Assembly (NCBI RefSeq): GCF_037392515.1
Contig: NC_090280.1
Span: 57,840,004-57,904,003, forward strand
Length of the DNA stretch: 64,000 bases
Reading direction: 5' to 3'
Source: Haliotis asinina
Lineage: Eukaryota > Mollusca > Gastropoda > Lepetellida > Haliotidae
Shown here: piece after piece, positions 1 through 11,106 of the stretch
Layout: the number at the start of each line of letters is the position of its first letter
Numbering within the stretch: position 1 is the first letter of the stretch
Notes under the pieces: model-generated
What the model was told of the DNA's origin: nothing
Database searches by the model: none
Seen by the model: the letters and a program-made list of their open reading frames with translations, nothing else
Program-made: the position numbers and the translations under genes

Positions 1-100
1 TCTTGTTATACACCTGAGTCCTGTCTTACACCTGTGTCTTTTGATACACCTGTGTCCTGTGATACACCTGCGTATGATCATCCTGCCTGTCATGTTGCAG

Positions 101-3100
101 TCTCTGGAGAAGATCATGATGGAGACCCGTGAGCCCCTGGAGTGGCACTTCAAGCAGCTGGATCACTACATGGGACTCAGCTTCCAGTTCAACTTCAACT
201 TTGCTCTGGTTGGACATTTACTTAAAGGTGAGAACTTCATCAGCCTTTGTGGAACATCTTCTAACTGATAACTCTAATCTTGCAGTGTTGACACTAGAGG
301 TGTGACGATACAGAAAATTCACGATACGATACGTATTGCGATATCCTGAAACGGTATGATTCGATTCGATGCACGTCATGATGTGCTATTGTTTGTTATT
401 TTCTTTAAAACTGTATATTTGATGTAAAGTATCAGTGTAAATTTTGACATAACCATCAATTTCTAGTGAAAACAAACAATTTTAAGGTCAATGATACATA
501 TCGTGATAGGGAACATTATCGTCTGAAAAAGTATCATTATTATCAATACTATGATATATCGTCACAACTCTAGTTGACACATGAAGATGCGAGTTAGAAT
601 TGTTTTTTAGGAACCCATGTTTGTCGTAAGAGGCGGCTTATGGGATCAGGTGGTCAGGCCCACTGATTTGGTTTACACATGTCATTGTATCCCAGCTGCC
701 TACTTCGATGTTCATGGATTGTTTTGTCCAAAATCTATTATTTACAGATCGCCACGATTTCAAATATTGATGAAAACAATTTTCTGTGTTTAGATTCGAC
801 TGATTGGTCTTTTAATTGCATATATTCTGTGACAGGATTCCGACATCCATCCCCTACAACTGTGTCCCGGACAATCCGTGTTTTGCATCAGCTGCTCAGC
901 ATTACCGTAAAACCCAGTGTGAGGGACAAGTTTGAGGTGACCACGCAGACTGTGGCTTATCTTGCAGGTGAGTAGAATTGTGAATGTGTAGACTGGAAAA
1001 ATACAGCAGTATGGTCTGCAGCCATTATAGTTTGTTCGTTGTATCATGGCTGTAATGGACACTTTTCCTTATAAGGTATCAATTCTTTGTGTTTCCACAC
1101 AGACGTCTGTTTCAACATCATCTTTTGAACTTATAAGACTTGTGAAGAATTGATCTTCAGTAACCATCAGAGGCAACTAACAGGATGGGGGTGGTCAGGT
1201 TTTCTGACTTGGTTGACACATCATTGTATCCCAGTTGTGTACCTCATGCTATTAATCGCTGGATTTTCTGGTCCAGACTCAATTAGTTACAGACTGATGC
1301 TAAAAAACTGGAATACCTGTGAAAAATTCATCTTCAGTTAACCCATGCTTGTTGTATGTGGCGACTAACAGGATGGGGTGATCAGACTCCCTGACCTGGT
1401 TGATGCGTCATTGTATCCCGATAGTGTTTATTGATGCTTGTGCTGTTAATCACTGTGTTATCTGGTTCAGGCTTGATTATTTACCAACTGCAGCCAAATA
1501 GCTGGATTATTGCTTAGTGTGGCTTAAAACCTAAACTCACTCACTCACTCACTTTAAACTAATGATGCACAGTTTGTCTTCATATTCCATGAAATGTTCT
1601 AGTCATTGAACTCCATAGCAAAGGACAATGAACTGTAGTTTCTTGTTTCTTCTCTCCCTATGTGTAATATCCTTTCTTGATTGGGTTCAGAAAAATATAA
1701 AACCTTTGATATCTTGCTTCAGCCTTAGTATCAGTGTCAGAAGAGGTCCGGAGTCGATGCCATCTAAAACATCGAACAGCAAACTACATGATATCAGAGT
1801 CCCCATCAACAGAGAGTCTCAATACTGAGTTGTCATCATCCCAGGGGGTGTCGCCCTCTGCTCCCCCACCCACCACCACTGTAGTCACACCCCCTCAGAA
1901 TGCCCCGCCTACAACTGCCTCTACCCCACTCCCACGGCGACAGAAGAGCTGTGATCTCCTGGACCAGAACGCCATGACGGTGGCACGGATGGGGAAGAAT
2001 GTCCAGCTCACACAGAGCCAGGTAGGTGGCTCTGTGTTGTAGAGGCTTGCTTCCTGCTTGCTAGTCTCAACTAGTCATGTAGAAGTTGTAGGTAGAAAGC
2101 ATTATCTACCAGTAGACTGGAAGGACAGAATGGTTAGAACTTGAATACATACTGTAGTGGCCTAGCATGGCAAGTTCGTTAGAGAAGCTAATTGATGCTA
2201 GACCATATTCTTAGCTAGACTGAATCCTGGGCTGACTGATGCAAGATGATATAAGAAAGCATGACCTGGAATCTAAAGCTAGATAGTGTGACTGGTTAAT
2301 GCTAGATGCTGGAATGAATCAAAGGCTGACTGATGCAAGACCATAAACAAAACATCATCTTGAATCTAATTGCTAAATGTTGTGATTGATAAATGCTAGA
2401 CGCTTGAACCTGAATGCTAGATAGTGTGTCTGATAAATGCTAGACCATGTAGTTATGCCAGACAGATAGTCTGGCTCTATGCTAGATAAAGTAGAGCATG
2501 ACTAAATGAGAAGGCTAAACAGGTAAGCTTATTGGTGCTAGGCTAGACACACAGCATGACCCAAATTTAAGGCTAGACAGTTTTGCTGACTGGTACTAGA
2601 CCATGTTAGTTTGCATGACCTGCAGCAACAGACTAGATAGTATGATGCTGGACCATTAAAACAATCTTAGAAAAAGAAGTCATTGTATTTGAAAATTGTG
2701 ATTCAAAGATATTAATGTCGACCTGAAACCTTTTGTCTGTCAAAAAAAGCATTGATATCACAAGGTTGATTACTGATATGAAACCATCACTCCTGCTTAA
2801 AGATATCACAAATAAATATTTGAAATTTAATATAGTTTGTGACATAGGAGAGGGCTAAATTTTCAAATGTTTCAAATCAGACAAATCAGATATGACAATC
2901 TTGAAATAGTGCATGCAGCCTCATATGTACCTATTTAAGTGTCAGATCACAGCTTAATATCATCAAATAGTAATCATCATAAGTTCTAGCCTTTATCTAT
3001 ACTCAATACAAGAAGTTAGGTATCATGGAACACTTGTATTTTCTGTGATCAGCTGAAGAAACGTGGTCTTCCATGTAAATACACAGAATTATTCTTGATC

Positions 3101-6100
3101 CCTAACTTTGTTTGTTTTGTATAGATCTGTTGATCGTTGAAAATTGTTCTGGTCAGATTGTAACCTGTGTTGTTATATGTTTTTGACAACTCAGCCATAA
3201 GTTGAGCTGTATCACAGATGATTGAATTACATTTTTGTCATGACCTCCTTCAAGTAGGGAACAGATCTGTGAGGGCTGTCGCTAGAATAAGTGTTCAGGA
3301 AAATATACTTGTCAAAAGGTGTGATTAACAGAATTGAGTGGTCAGGCTCACTGACTTGCTTAATGCATGTCATTGTGTAGATTGATGATCATGATTTCAC
3401 TTGATCGATCCTTACTTAATTATTTGCATACCACAGCTATTTCGTTTGCATATTTCTGAGTGGACTTTTGAGACACATTCAAAAAAAAAAGTAACAAGTA
3501 AAAGTATAGCATTGTCAGGCCCCCCTAAGTAATTGAAGGAATTACAGCAAATTTGAAGGAATTGCATCTCAAATATAAACAAACGCAGCCCACTTGCGAA
3601 ACAATTGCAGCGATATCGGTAGTTTAGCGGTAATAACAGAAACACATCGGCCCTATCGGAAGCAATGTCGGTAATACTGGAAACACGATCGGCCATCTTC
3701 GGAGATTTTTCGGTCGCGAGCGGAAACTCACGCAGCAAAACATGGCGTCGTTGGAAGAAGCGCCCGTCTCGGTGAGATTTGTTTTTAGTTTCTACTATTA
3801 CATTTTTATACTTATCCATCTTTGACCACCCGCGTTGAATGCGTTTAGGTATGAGGTGTTGTCGGGGCAATAGCTTATGTTTTTAGGAAAAGATTGTCAC
3901 TGCAGAAGAGTGTCACAAGTCATGCCCCTGTAGTTTGTTTACATCTGAACATTGAAGTCATGCCGATGATTACGAACGTGCGCCAGATATAACATCATTT
4001 TTTGTAAAATGTGTTTAAATTTGTCAATTGCACTTCGTAGCAAGAAAAATTATGGCTCATAAACTTCTTCATGGCGCACTTTCATGATGTTCGTAATCAT
4101 CGGCACGACTTCGATGTTCAGATGTAAACAATCTCCAGGGGCATGACTTGTGACACTCTTCTGCAGTGACAATCTTTTCCTAAAAACATAAGCTATTGCC
4201 CCGACAACACCTCATACCTAAACGCATTCAACGCGGGTGGTCAAAGATGGATAAGTATGAAAATGTAATAGTAGGAACTAAAAACAAATCTCACCGAGAC
4301 GGGTGCTTCTTCCAACGACGCCATGTTTTGCTGCGTGAGTTTCCGCTCGCGACCGAAAAATCTCCGAAGATGGCCGATCGTGTTTCCAGTATTACCGACA
4401 TTGCTTCCGATAGGGCCGATGTGTTTCTGTTATTACCGCTAAACTACCGATATCGCTGCAATTGTTTCGCGAGTGGGCTGCGTTTGTTTACATTTGAGAT
4501 GCAATTCCTTCAAATTTGCTGTATTTCCTTCAATTACTTAGGGGGGCCTGATTGTGAAAAATTTAAGACGATGTTACTGCAGCTGAAAAATCTCATTTTC
4601 CACTACCAGTGCAATAAAAGACATTTTCATCTCCACATAGTTCAAACACCTGTTGCAGGGCAAGAGTGTCAGCCTTGACCTTGACCAAAATTCACGGCCA
4701 CCGTTGACGAAGTTACGCAGCAGCTCCATGCCAACACCTGGCAGCAACAAACTGGAGTCCTCCAAATCAGCCATTCAGCAGCCCCGCAGTGGGCGGAGCT
4801 CTGTGTCCAATGAAAACAATGTTCTCCTGGATCCCGACATTCTCATGGATTACCCAACTCAGGCTTTGGTCCTCACAGTCTTGGTAGGTCTGTCAGGGGT
4901 GGCTGAGTGGGTAAAGACCTGCTTTCTGTTCTCCTCTTGGGTTGGCTGTGTGAAACTCATAAGGCCTTTGAATACATTGTGTTTATTACATCACAGTCAT
5001 AAATCCTATGTTTTGGCTGTCTTTGCTCTCTATATTATCTTCTCATAGCTTCCCAAATAGTCTTGAGATGGGCTCAAAGGTTCGAGTCCCCACATGGGTT
5101 CAGTGTGTGAAGCCTGTTCTGATGTCCCCTGTTATGATATTCCCGGAATATTTCTAAAAGCGGCATAAAACCATGTTCACACACTAATATTCTTGAGGGA
5201 AGTAGTATTCTTGAACCACATAGGATTATTTTGGAAGTGGAAGTGTCACTTTTGTCCCGTGTGTAGCAAGTAGATAATGATTTCTCAAAACTGATTGTCA
5301 CAAAATGTCGGGTGTATTTGTATGCTTTCATATCTTATTCTCACCATCAAGAGATGTGTCGTATGAAAAGTGCTTACTGCATGTTGTCATTTACTTTTCA
5401 GGCTACACTTGTTCGGAACACCACCGATGAGAACGAGACTAGAATATTGTACGAGTACCTAGCTGAAGCCTCCGTTGTATTCCCTAAAGTCTTTCCTGTA
5501 ATGTAAGTTGAAGCTACTGTTCAAAACAGTTTTCTTTGAAATACTATTGAACATCCATGAAAATATGTCTGGCCTATTCCAGTTTATTGCCTTTTTAAAA
5601 TCATGCATACTTTCATCTTTGTTGGCAAAGTTTGCAAAAGCAACAATTACGAATTACTTTTTTTTGTTGTAACATCCTTGTTTTTATACTTTGAATGTTG
5701 CTAACTGGGGTCCAAAACATACTTAAAAAGTCTGCCAAAGTCATTCTTCTTCTTGGAGGCGATTAACAAAATAGAAAGGTCAGGCTAACTTTGTTTGATG
5801 CATGTTATCATGGTGCTCATGATGTCATTCATTTGATTGGTTGATCTACAGAGGACCATCATACAGCTGATACATTGCTGAGTGTGGCTTGTAACATCAA
5901 AGATAAACAAGAAACAAAACCATTAATCTTCTTTAATTCTTTACAGTAAGTCTGCCAAACACCCTTATTTGTAGTGTTCAATAAATCTCAGCTCTAACAG
6001 TTAAAATTGTAAATATAATCACTGTCTTATCTTTGCAACAGTCACAGTCTGCTTGACGCAAAGATAAACAATGTTCTGTCGCTGTGCCATGACCAGGCGA

Positions 6101-7199
6101 TCCTCAACGCTGTCCAGAGCATCATCCAGAACATGATTGCATGTGAGGATGCATCCCAACAGCAGCTGTCCTACCTTCAGAGTAAGTGTCACGGGATTGA
6201 AGGCACCTGAATATGACATGTGGCTAGTAATTGTAACTTGAGGCAGCCTAATTAAGTAAGGTGCTGCTCACACTGCATTGGTGGTACCATCCTGTGTGAT
6301 ATTATTTTTATCTCCACCTTCTATACCAAGTGGGGTGGTTGGGTAGCCTTGTTAAATCACTCGCTCATCACACTGCAGGCCTGGGTTCGATGCAGCACAT
6401 GGGAGCAATGTGTGAAGCCCATTTACGTATCCCCTGCAGTGATATTGCTCAGATTTTGCTAAAAGAGGCGTAAAACACAAGTCACTCACACTGTACCAAA
6501 TGTATCAGAACGTCTATCCCGTAAGCATCCATTATCTGTTGCTTTCTTTGTCCCTTTTGACTCATCATATTCATGCGTTTTTGCAGGCATTGGATTTGGA
6601 GGTCTATGGAGGTTTGCTGGTACTTTCACAAAGGTGAGTTGTTCTTGGGGAGAACAGAGCTCAAGATGGGTGGCTTGTTTATAATATTCACTAAAGTTCA
6701 CTGCATATGATTGTATCATTGGCATTTTACTCTTGTTTTGTCATTGCTGCACCCCTGCTCATTGGTGTCACAAAGGTAGAAAATGTCATATCCTGCTTGA
6801 TGTTTTGTGGTAAATTCCTGCTTTTCTGTGAAAGATGTCCAGTTGATGATATCCATTCGTCTGTTTCAGTCATCGGGCAGCAGTGACACAGCGGAATTAT
6901 TTGTGAATTGTTTAGAAAAGGCAATGATGGTTGAATCCTGTCTCCCTGGTGATGACCTTGACATTCTCAATCCTTACCCGAGCTCTCTGGGAATCTCCTC
7001 AAATCTGAATCTGTCGAGTTCTATGTCAAGTCTCAGTGTTGGGAGCATGCACTCCCCGACGGACAAGGACATTGTGGACAAAAATGGCACCAACGGCGGA
7101 AGGATACGCCATGCCTCTGCAAACAATCTGCCAACCAAAAATAGAGCAGGGAGTTTTAAACAAAAAGAAAAGAAAAAATTAATGGAACCAATTGAATGA
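101..7199 (+). CDS. NF1: Neurofibromin, C-terminal part (last eight exons; 5' part lies outside the window)
   Basis: Neurofibromin is the large cytoplasmic Ras GTPase-activating protein. This window holds only the helical-repeat C-terminal region and the tail, downstream of the GAP and Sec14-PH parts. Exons with GT-AG borders are 101-227, 836-967, 1723-2021, 4659-4883, 5402-5502, 6042-6181, 6587-6633 and 6870-7199. Their lengths sum to 1401 bases, giving 466 codons and a TGA stop at 7197-7199, and every junction keeps frame. Signature peptides matching animal neurofibromins as I remember them are [13 protein letters not shown], then RHPSP with [47 protein letters not shown] and [13 protein letters not shown]. 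The acceptor after 100 gives phase 0. The low-complexity region (exons 3 and 4) is rich in Ser, Pro and Thr and poorly conserved. The basic stretch that carries the vertebrate nuclear localisation signal has no obvious counterpart. Introns hold many repeats, listed separately. The identification is firm; exact borders are read by eye. Confidence 0.95.
295..572. mobile_element. hAT-type MITE with perfect 8-bp target duplication
   Basis: The element runs from TAGAGGTGTGACGATAC to the inverted end TATCGTCACAACTCTA. It is flanked by GTTGACAC at 287-294 and again at 573-580. An 8-bp duplication with TAGAG-type inverted ends is the hallmark of hAT transposons. At 278 bp it has no coding capacity, so it is a non-autonomous copy. 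It sits in an NF1 intron. A second copy in the other orientation lies at 30088-30377. Confidence 0.85.
605..765 (+). mobile_element. SINE-B copy, worn and lacking its tail
   Basis: The order of blocks is that of the SINE-B body: AACCCATGTTTGTCGTAAGA, GGTCAGGC, a CTGATTTGGTTTACAC block and ATTATTTACAGATCGCC. It ends before the CTCACTC tail and lies in the NF1 intron just before exon 836-967. Confidence 0.6.
1147..1322 (+). mobile_element. SINE-B copy, diverged
   Basis: Contains GGATGGGGGTGGTCAGG, TGACTTGGTTGACACATCAT, a TCTGGTCCAGACTCAAT block and a worn tail. A second copy follows directly, so this is a head-to-tail pair in one NF1 intron. Confidence 0.6.
1323..1555 (+). mobile_element. SINE-B copy with CTCACTCACTCAC tail
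   Basis: Blocks AACCCATGCTTGTTGTATG, GACTAACAGGATGGGGTGAT, TTGATGCGTCATTGTATCCC and the tail GCTTAAAACCTAAACTCAC are in the standard order. The copy is diverged and lies in an NF1 intron. Confidence 0.65.
2150..2650. repeat. Worn tandem repeat built on TGATGCTAGACCAT
   Basis: Many diverged repetitions of GCTAGAC, GACTGATGC and CATGACC occur at short intervals through this stretch of NF1 intron. It looks like an old minisatellite that has drifted. The period is irregular, roughly 25 to 60 bp. Confidence 0.5.
3316..3410 (+). mobile_element. SINE-B body fragment
   Basis: The blocks TGATTAACAGAATTGAGTGG and TCAGGCTCACTGACTTGC followed by ATGCATGTCATTG match the middle of SINE-B. Both ends are missing. 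Confidence 0.45.
3516..4550. mobile_element. Foldback DNA element: 1.03-kb near-perfect palindrome with 5-bp target duplication
   Basis: The left arm (3516-3985) is the reverse complement of the right arm (4072-4550) with only scattered differences and one short indel near the centre. An 86-bp spacer separates them. The outer ends are CAGGCCCCCCTAAGTAATTG and its inverse. ATTGT flanks both sides (3511-3515 and 4551-4555), which fits a 5-bp target duplication. Because the arms mirror each other, almost the same roughly 115-residue open frame appears on both strands. I regard this as a by-product and not as a gene. The superfamily is uncertain: a 5-bp duplication occurs in some hAT-like and Transib-like groups. 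It lies inside the NF1 intron between exons 1723-2021 and 4659-4883. Confidence 0.85.
5061..5172 (+). mobile_element. SINE-A copy, 5' end missing
   Basis: A B-box-like GGTTCGAGTCCCCACATGGG is followed by GTGTGAAGCC, a worn GATATTCCCGGAATATTTCT block and AAAAGCGGCATAAAACC. It lies in an NF1 intron. Confidence 0.7.
5752..5905 (+). mobile_element. SINE-B copy, strongly diverged
   Basis: GGAGGCGATTAACAAAATAG, GGTCAGGCTAAC, TTGATGCATGTTATC and ACATTGCTGAGTGTGGCTTG keep the SINE-B order. It is an old copy in an NF1 intron. Confidence 0.5.
6327..6492 (+). mobile_element. SINE-A copy, near full length
   Basis: The tRNA-like head GGGTAGCCTTGTTAAATCAC leads to CTGGGTTCGATGCAGCACAT, then GTGTGAAGCCCATTTACG and the tail AAAGAGGCGTAAAACACAAG. 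It lies in the NF1 intron between exons 6042-6181 and 6587-6633. Confidence 0.75.
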
Positions 7200-8740
7200 G
7201 ACTTTGATGAACACTGAGGTTGACTGTGATTGGCTGTTGGCCACAGATGTACAGTGTAGTTGTCGACTGGATATGTGAGTTGTTCATTGGTTGATGGAAG
7301 TCATGTGACATTGATCATGAATTGTGATTAGCTTCTGACAGTGAGGTGGGACTTAATTCAGAGGCTGTGATTGGCCAAAAGCTAGTCATGTGACTTGTGA
7401 ACGCTGTGTAAGGTATCTAACTGCCATTGTGTGTGAACCGTCGGAAGTAGCACGTTGCCTGTCGTGGAAATCCGATTCCAGGGACCAGAAGGATGAGGCG
7501 AGAGATCCATAGCGATATTTTAGCTGAATGAGTTTCGAGAATATTTATGTGGGGAGTGTATGGAGAGAGTTTTATGTACAGTTTATCAATTTTATTTTTG
7601 ATTGCAGATCTGTCGCCATTGCCCATGTAGAAAAGGAGACCACAGTAACATATTCATAATATGGACAAACATATGTACATTCATTGTCAGTCAGTCATTG
7701 AATATTACACTGTCTTACGTGCTGCTTAAAATCAGTCAGTAAAAAGTCAGTAATCTGTTAAACATTTCTTGGGTTATTCCTGTAAGTTTTACCGAAAGGA
7801 TATTTCAGTTGAGTTTTAATCAATTTAAGATGAACTTTTATCTAACCATTTATAGTTTCAACATGGTGTTAGTACATATCTCAGTTCTCTGTTCATCAAA
7901 ATGGAAAAGAATAGTGATTGTTTAATCTCCTCTCATAAATGCTTGTACAGTGATATATTTTAAGAGATCAACTATATTTTGAAATGAAAGATATCTGTGA
8001 TATTTAAAGACAATGCTAAATCTTCCAGTTTCAAAATTCTATAGATTATAGAGCTTTGAGGGGGTTTGAAATCCTGAAATCTGCAGTGGTTCTTCCTAAA
8101 ACAGCTTTTTATATGCCAGTGAGACCAGACACTGCATCACTGGAGACGTAATGTAAGCAAGAAGTCATGTTTCTCTACTTCAAACCTATAATTTTTGCAT
8201 TAGTCAGAAATAGCAGACTAGTTGCATATGTGTCAATTTCTATGATCCACAAGTTTAAAGACTTTTTACAAAGACATTGACTCTTTATATACACAAATAT
8301 TATAATGTTTAATTTTAGTTTTTGATAAATATTAATATTTACTCATTTTCTTTTTAAAAAAATAAACACTTGTTAAAAAATGTTCAATGTAGCTTTCAGG
8401 AATTCAGTGTCTGGTGATAACAAAATACTGAGCCATATCAGTTTGCTTAACTGATAAAACATTATGAATGATGCAAACAAAATTATAGCATTAAAATAGA
8501 AACAATGAGTTTTAAAAAATTTAAATTTATAAAATTATTGTGTTGGAATTAAGATATAAAATACCTATGGATTGGGTAGCATTTTTAAAAGTGAAATGGC
8601 TAGCAAAGCATCATTAAATCCAGTGCATTAAATGAAAAATAATATCAAGTTTCTTTTTGATTTTAACGAACAAATTTCTTTTAACTGTTGTTAACAGGCT
8701 GACTGGGAAGAATGCATCTTGTAGCCTTCCTTTTTAGAGT
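7200..8740 (+). other. NF1 3' UTR and downstream AT-rich sequence
   Basis: No open frame with gene character follows the NF1 stop. The DNA becomes AT-rich after about 7640. The 3' UTR end cannot be fixed from sequence alone; vertebrate NF1 has a UTR of several kilobases. The first clear AATAAA is at 8361-8366. Confidence 0.5.
8361..8366 (+). promoter_or_regulatory. Candidate polyadenylation signal for NF1
   Basis: An AATAAA lies about 1.16 kb after the NF1 stop in AT-rich DNA. Several weaker variants occur nearby, so this is a candidate only. Confidence 0.3.
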
Positions 8741-8820
8741 AAGCCTGTTTCTGGTGTCAACCACTGTGATATTTGCTGGAATATTTCTAAAAGCAGCTAA
8801 ACTAACCTCACTCACTCACT
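8740..8820 (+). mobile_element. SINE-A 3' fragment
   Basis: TTTCTGGTGTCAACCACTGT, then TTTGCTGGAATATTTCTAAA and AACCTCACTCACTCACT form the 3' half of SINE-A. The tRNA-like head is absent. Confidence 0.7.
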
Positions 8821-9424
8821 CTTTTCACAGTGATGATATTTTGATGTGTCATCCATTTGATAACAGCAAGCAGTGTCTAAGTTTGATACTATGGGAGTCA
8901 GATAAAGCAGTTGTGTTCACTTCTCACCGCTGCTGAAACAGTTAGGTTGTTTAAATCTGTTGGGAGTGAATGCCACAAAAGCATTTGCTCACAAGTAAAT
9001 GGCAATATTATGACAGAGCATCAAGTGACCATAATCAAAATACTTATTCAGATAGGTAGATGTGTATTATTTTTGTTAACGTTTCTGTAAAGAATTCAGA
9101 ATGACTGTTCTGAAGTATAAGGAGTTATCCGTGGAGGCACTAGCAAGCACCACCATGGCTGCTATAAACCTTGGTCATCGTTTTAATATTACTGTCACCA
9201 TTTTAATATTACTGTCACCATTGAAACTGTTACTGCCATTTGTATGTCTGTGGAACTCTTGTTGTTATTTGTTATAGTATTTACCATGATGCTTTTGTTT
9301 GCTGCGTTGTGAAGTTCGTGTTATACCAGATGAGAGTCCATTTCATGCAGTGTTTTATCTGGGTTTTTGTTGAAGCAGTGATATCAGTGGTTGTATTGTC
9401 CATTTGGTAACTTTGTTGAACATG

Positions 9425-10080
9425 GAAAATCAGAGGATGTACTAGTGTTATCAATGTTAAGACACTGTGAGTGTGATATCAGTGTTTTGACATGGTGATA
9501 TCACTGTTACAACATAGTGATATCACAGTTATGATATTGTGATATCAGTTTATGACATTGCAATATCAGTGCTAGGACATTGTGATATCACTGTTATAAT
9601 ATGATGGTGTCAGTGTTAGGACTTGATATCAGTGTTAGACATTGTGATGGCGCTGTTACGACATGGTGACATCACTGTTACAACATTGTGATATCAGTGC
9701 TTACTGTTTGATGTCTTATATCATTGTTAAGACATGATATGATGAAGACATGGTATCAATCAAAACATTGATATATCAGTGTTAGGATATATCAATGTTT
9801 AGACATGGTGATATCCATGAAGATATTGTAATATCGATGTGACATCATTGTTAAGAGATGATGATATCGCTATGTAGACTTGGTGATATCACTATAAATA
9901 CATGATGATATCAGTCTAAAATGATGAAACCAGTGGCATTACTGTTGATTGTGATGCATCATGTTTATATCATTGTTATACCATGTGTTTATGACTGTTT
10001 TACCATGGTAATATCAGTGTTATTTCATGTTTCACTGTGTAGTGTTGTTTCAATATCAGTGTAAAGCCATGGTGAGATCA
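9425..10080. repeat. Worn 22-bp minisatellite (ATTGTGATATCAGTGTTAGG-like)
   Basis: Units such as ATTGTGATATCACTGTTATA, ATGGTGACATCACTGTTACA and TGATATCAGTGTTAGAC recur at about 22-bp spacing over some 650 bp, increasingly diverged to the right. No gene is seen. GATATC is a recurrent core. Confidence 0.7.
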
Positions 10081-10900
10081 TTCTTATACCATTTCGGTAT
10101 CCATATGTATCTTGTTTTGAATTTCAAATTGGATGGTAAGTCAGGACAAAGGATAGATACAAATATCATTTTAAGTACATACTTTTTCAAAGACAGGAAG
10201 GAGAGATTATAACAAAATATGGCAGAAGAGTGCATCGTATTTGTGATCCTTTTATTTATCATTTATTTTCAATACTAACTTGTCAATGTCCAAATGAAAT
10301 GGAGTGATAGGAAGGAGAGTCATACATGTGTGGTACCATACATTACAGACAATATCTTGAAGAAGAAAAAGGATCATTCAAGCTATTTGTTTCATCAGAT
10401 GGGATATAGGGACATTTGTTCAATGCTTTCTCCAAAAGATGGGCACTGATAAGCAAGGAATATCATGCAATAGAAAATTTGTTTTGGATATAATGTAGGG
10501 CTATGAGAACAAAGGTGATGGCAAAGAAAAACATTCATGTTTTACAACTTTTCCTTTTAGTGCAGATAGCGTTCTGTCATGAGCCTTCCATCTGTCTTTT
10601 AGCACAGTCAAATACTCAACTACATAAATAGCATATCAGCAGGTGAATAAGAGGCATAGATACAGCCACATGTATGTTTTAGTTTTTAAGACTAGCGGAC
10701 ATCCAGGTGGGCCAGTTGCTTTATCTGCTTTAACTGCCTGTGTTCACTAATGAGCAGTGGTTTTATTTGACCAGTGATGTCTTCTCCGGGAATAGATAAC
10801 ACTTACATATCTTCCCATTCCACCAAGGCCACAAGCCCAAGGCCAAGGTGGATGTGTAATTCCTGATGTGTATGGATCTTCAGCAGCTTTCAAACAGAGG
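10081..10900. other. Non-coding interval, nothing recognised
   Basis: Only short chance frames are present. I see no splice-flanked conserved peptide, repeat or RNA structure I can support. Confidence 0.5.
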
Positions 10901-10904
10901 ACTA

Positions 10905-11106
10905 TGCTTGTCGTAACGGGTTTGGGTGGTCATGCTCGCTGTCTTGGTTGACACGTCATCACTTCCCAATTGCGCAGATCGATGCTCATGTTGTTGATCA
11001 CTGGATTGTCTAGTCCAGACTCGATTATTTACAGACCGCCGCCATATAGCTGGAATATTGCTGAGTGCGGCGTAAAACTAAACTCACTCACTCACTCACT
11101 CACTCA
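10905..11106 (+). mobile_element. SINE-B copy, 5' truncated, well preserved
   Basis: From GCTTGTCGTAACGGG the copy runs through GCGCAGATCGATGCTCATGT, CAGACCGCCGCCATATAGCT and TATTGCTGAGTGCGGCGTAA to a CTCACTCACTCACTCACTC tail. Confidence 0.85.

Noticed and set aside
3412-4678. Near-identical 150 to 160-codon frames on opposite strands
   Set aside because: They are mirror images in a palindromic transposon, and differences between the arms do not favour silent changes. The last part of the right-hand frame runs out of the element.
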